A DNA stretch of 14,253 nt, taken from contig DKAU01000058.1 of the NCBI GenBank assembly GCA_002450925.1, positions 1-14,253 of the forward strand, given 5' to 3'. The translations under genes were made by a program, and so were the position numbers. The first letter of the stretch is position 1. Every line of letters begins with the position of its first letter. The notes under the pieces were generated by a model. The model was not told where the DNA came from. It searched no databases and was given only the letters and a program-made list of their open reading frames with translations. The stretch is from Thiobacillus sp. UBA6918 (lineage in GTDB: Bacteria; Pseudomonadota; Gammaproteobacteria; Burkholderiales; Thiobacillaceae). Of the stretch, positions 11,706-14,253 are shown piece by piece.

Positions 11706-14253
11706 CTGCAGCACGTCGAGCAGTTCTCTTTCTAGCTCCAGCAGCTTCTTTGGGTTGCCCAGTTCTGGGCCACGAATCAGAAAACGGTCTTCCACACGTT
11801 CACCGAGCGTGTGGATTTTGGCGCTGTACAAATCCAAGCCGTGCTTGTGGAAAATCAGCGCAATGCGATGCAACAGGCCCGTTCGGTTGCCGCAGGTAAT
11901 GGACAGAACATGGTAGCGCTTTCGCTCGTCTGCCCGAATTTCGACCACGGGCTGGATTGGAAAATGGCGCAGACGTCTGGAAAGGCGTCCAACCGGCACA
12001 ATCTCCATTGGCGTTTCTGGTTTGAGTACCTGCGAAAGTTCATACTCGATGAACTGCAGAAAATCACGGTACTGCACTTCTCGCCGGCCATCATCCAGCA
12101 GCTGGAAGCTGTCCAGCGCATAACCATGCCTTGTGGTATGAACCCTGGCCTCGACCACACTGAACTGGTTGCGGCTAAAAAAGCTGCAAATGCGCGCAAA
12201 CAGTTCTGGCATGTCCGGGCAGTAGACCATGACTTGAATGCCATCTCCTGCAGGGGATAAGCGCGCTCGAACAATGACTTCCGGCGTATCCGGGTTTTGC
12301 CAGAGCATGCGCGCATGCCAGGCAATGTCCTGCACATCGAATCGCATGAAATAGCTGTCGTCCAGGTACTTCCACAAGGCATCTGCCGAATTTGGAGAAA
12401 TGCCGTATAACGCAAGTTTCGCTCTTGCCTCTTCTCGTTTCTCGTCTATCCGGCCAGTGAGCAGTTTCCCCCCGGTCAGTTTTGCATGTGCTGAGAAATA
12501 GAGTGTTTCCAGAAGTTTTCCCTTCCAGGAGTTCCATACCTTTGGGCTGGTTCCTCGGATATCCGCTACGGTCAGGATGTAGAGCGCATCCAGATGACGA
12601 GCGTCTTCCATCTTTGTGGTGAAACTTTCAATCACTGCCGGATCACTCAAATCCTCTTTCTGTGCTGTGCGAGACATGTCCAGATGTCTTTTGACCAGCC
12701 AGGAAACCAGCTCGATGTCTTCGCTCGGCAAACCGTGGGCGCGGCAGAAGGTTTGCGCATCTTTTGTGCCCAGTTCGGAATGATCGCCACCCCTGCCCTT
12801 GGCGATGTCATGGAACAGTGCGGCCAGATAAAGCAGTTCCGGTTTGTCAAATGCAAGCATGAGTTTGGATGCCAGCGGGTATTCGTGAGAAAACTCGGCG
12901 ATGGCAAAACGGCGGACATTGCGAAGTACCGCCATTGTGTGTTCGTCCACGGTATAAATATGGAAGCCGTCATGCTGCATCTGTCCGGTAATGCGCCCGA
13001 ATGCCGGCAGGTAGCGACCCAGAATGCCGTAGCGAACCATGGATCTGAGCGCCCAGGTGACGCCATCTGGCTCTCCCAGAATTTTCATGAAAGCATCACG
13101 ATTTTGCCGGGAACTGCGAAAGGCACGATCGACCGATGTTCGAGCCCTCCATAAAGCGCGCAAAGTTTCTGGTTCAAAGCCCAAAGCAGAGTGATGCATG
13201 GCAACCAGAAAAGCACGGAATATGGCCGAGGGGTCGTCCGCGAAAAGGTGTGGGTCGAGCGCGGCAATCTTGTTGCCCCTGATCCCGAACTCGTTGTCGA
13301 CCGGGTTCAGGCGCTGAGCTTTCTTTACTACTTGTGTTTGCAGCGTGGGCAGGAGCATTTCATTGGCAAGTTGTACTTGCTTCGCTGCGCGGTAATAACG
13401 CTTCATGAGCATTTCGCTGTCACGATGGGATCGGCTGGCATGGATACCCATCTTGTTTGCGAGTTGGACCTGGTAATCAAACGCCAGCCTGTCTTCGCGC
13501 CTGTTGGCCAGCAAGTGCAGGTTGATGCGCAGCAGGTTCAACTCACGCTGGGTTCGTGACAGGCGTTGAGCTTCGGAAGATGAAAGCAGTCCGGCATTCA
13601 CCAGGCTGCGCCAGTCTCCGCCGATGCCAACAGCCTGGGCAAGCCAGTAGATCATGTGAAGATCCCGCAGTCCGCCTGGGCTGTCTTTTAGATTTGGCTC
13701 AAGGTTGTAGGCGCTGTCTTCAAAACGGTTATGCCGATTCTTCTGTTCCTGCAGCTTGCCTTCGATAAAACGTCCCGAGTTGAACCTTGATTGGAATAAC
13801 CGTGAGAAATTATCGAACAGCTTCTGGTTTCCCCAGATTCCGCGCGCTTCCAGAAGGGCGGTTTCAATGGTTATGTCCTTGTCTGACTCGGTTGCGCATT
13901 CTTCGGGCGTGCGAATGCTATGTCCGATTTCGAGTCCGGAATCCCAGCAGGCCTGCACCCAGGCCTCAATGCTTGAACGCAATTGAGCGTTGGGTTCTTC
14001 TGGAATAAGGAGCAGGACATCGACATCCGAGGCCGGGAACAATTCGCCGCGCCCGTAACCACCCACTGCGGCCAGGCAAAAATCCGGGGGTAGCAGGCTT
14101 TCGCATAGCTCTGCAAGGGTGTCGTCGACCAGTTTTGCATGCCGCTGCAGGTACTTTTGAGGATGTCTGTTAGCAAGAAACTCTGCGGCCAGCAACTTGC
14201 GGGCATCTTTCAGCTGCTGTCGCAGCGCGGGCAGAAGGGGGGCTGCCCGTGCG
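11697..14253 (-). CDS. glnD: GlnD, bifunctional PII uridylyltransferase/uridylyl-removing enzyme (5' end outside window)
   Basis: GlnD senses glutamine and adds or removes UMP on PII proteins (GlnB/GlnK), controlling glutamine synthetase and nitrogen genes. About 851 residues are visible and the frame stays open to the right edge (ARAAPLLPALRQQLKDARK precedes the TTG at 14195), so only a few N-terminal codons appear to be missing. The nucleotidyltransferase motif GGYGRGELFPASDVDVLLL carries the two catalytic aspartates. The HD phosphohydrolase centre for UMP removal is in ALFHDIAKGRGGDHSELG. Two C-terminal ACT domains follow (VMVYCPDMPELFARICSFF and VLSITCGNRTGLLHRIALI), the glutamine-sensing part. 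All catalytic motifs look intact. It converges on the small basic protein gene, with 13 bases between the stops. Confidence 0.97.
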   Translation of the reverse strand, partial: ARAAPLLPALRQQLKDARKLLAAEFLANRHPQKYLQRHAKLVDDTLAELCESLLPPDFCLAAVGGYGRGELFPASDVDVLLLIPEEPNAQLRSSIEAWVQACWDSGLEIGHSIRTPEECATESDKDITIETALLEARGIWGNQKLFDNFSRLFQSRFNSGRFIEGKLQEQKNRHNRFEDSAYNLEPNLKDSPGGLRDLHMIYWLAQAVGIGGDWRSLVNAGLLSSSEAQRLSRTQRELNLLRINLHLLANRREDRLAFDYQVQLANKMGIHASRSHRDSEMLMKRYYRAAKQVQLANEMLLPTLQTQVVKKAQRLNPVDNEFGIRGNKIAALDPHLFADDPSAIFRAFLVAMHHSALGFEPETLRALWRARTSVDRAFRSSRQNRDAFMKILGEPDGVTWALRSMVRYGILGRYLPAFGRITGQMQHDGFHIYTVDEHTMAVLRNVRRFAIAEFSHEYPLASKLMLAFDKPELLYLAALFHDIAKGRGGDHSELGTKDAQTFCRAHGLPSEDIELVSWLVKRHLDMSRTAQKEDLSDPAVIESFTTKMEDARHLDALYILTVADIRGTSPKVWNSWKGKLLETLYFSAHAKLTGGKLLTGRIDEKREEARAKLALYGISPNSADALWKYLDDSYFMRFDVQDIAWHARMLWQNPDTPEVIVRARLSPAGDGIQVMVYCPDMPELFARICSFFSRNQFSVVEARVHTTRHGYALDSFQLLDDGRREVQYRDFLQFIEYELSQVLKPETPMEIVPVGRLSRRLRHFPIQPVVEIRADERKRYHVLSITCGNRTGLLHRIALIFHKHGLDLYSAKIHTLGERVEDRFLIRGPELGNPKKLLELERELLDVLQKT

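Noticed and set aside
11505..11735. 76-residue alternative frame over the small basic gene
   Set aside because: It would run through the terminator hairpin into the end of glnD, and its start has no ribosome site.
14193..14195. TTG as the start of glnD
   Set aside because: In-frame coding continues to the right edge with plausible GlnD N-terminal residues.

Overview
The window reads as a chromosomal housekeeping segment of a betaproteobacterium. The likeliest placement is the Nitrosomonadales (Gallionella/Sideroxydans/Sulfuricella-like), inferred from the gene order hflK-hflC-DUF2065-hisZ-purA followed by tRNA-Leu-rnr-rlmB, the use of HisZ, and the similarity of the proteins. No phage, transposase, integrase, CRISPR array or other mobile element was seen. 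Both window edges cut genes: hflK lacks its first codons and glnD lacks its N-terminus.

Region 1 (1-4522, + strand) is a tightly packed run: hflK, hflC, a DUF2065 mini membrane protein, hisZ and purA. Stop and start codons overlap at the first two junctions, and a strong hairpin terminator that works in both directions follows purA. Region 2 (4591-5803, - strand) is a two-gene cytochrome module with lower GC than its surroundings: an outer-membrane-type mono-heme lipoprotein, then a membrane protein with a periplasmic heme c site. It has its own well-formed sigma70-like promoter. Region 3 (5804-6131) is the intergenic stretch that holds tRNA-Leu(CAG) on the - strand with a strong promoter and a terminator. 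The tRNA promoter lies on top of the rnr start codon.

Region 4 (6132-11001, + strand) is a probable operon: rnr, rlmB, a purine phosphoribosyltransferase, an S-methyl-5'-thioinosine phosphorylase and a peptide deformylase. Region 5 (11100-11683, + strand) holds a FlaF-like protein and a 67-residue basic protein of unknown function, ending in a hairpin terminator. Region 6 (11697-14253, - strand) is glnD, converging on region 5.

The genes link into a plausible purine circuit. The phosphorylase releases hypoxanthine from methylthioinosine, the phosphoribosyltransferase converts hypoxanthine to IMP, and PurA feeds IMP towards AMP. Around this sit RNA quality control (RNase R), ribosome modification (RlmB), N-terminal deformylation (Def), membrane protease control (HflKC), histidine synthesis (HisZ) and nitrogen sensing (GlnD). 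I found no convincing novel multi-gene system. The most open items are the uncharacterised cytochrome pair, the FlaF-like gene outside any visible flagellar cluster, and the overlapping tRNA-Leu/rnr control region.
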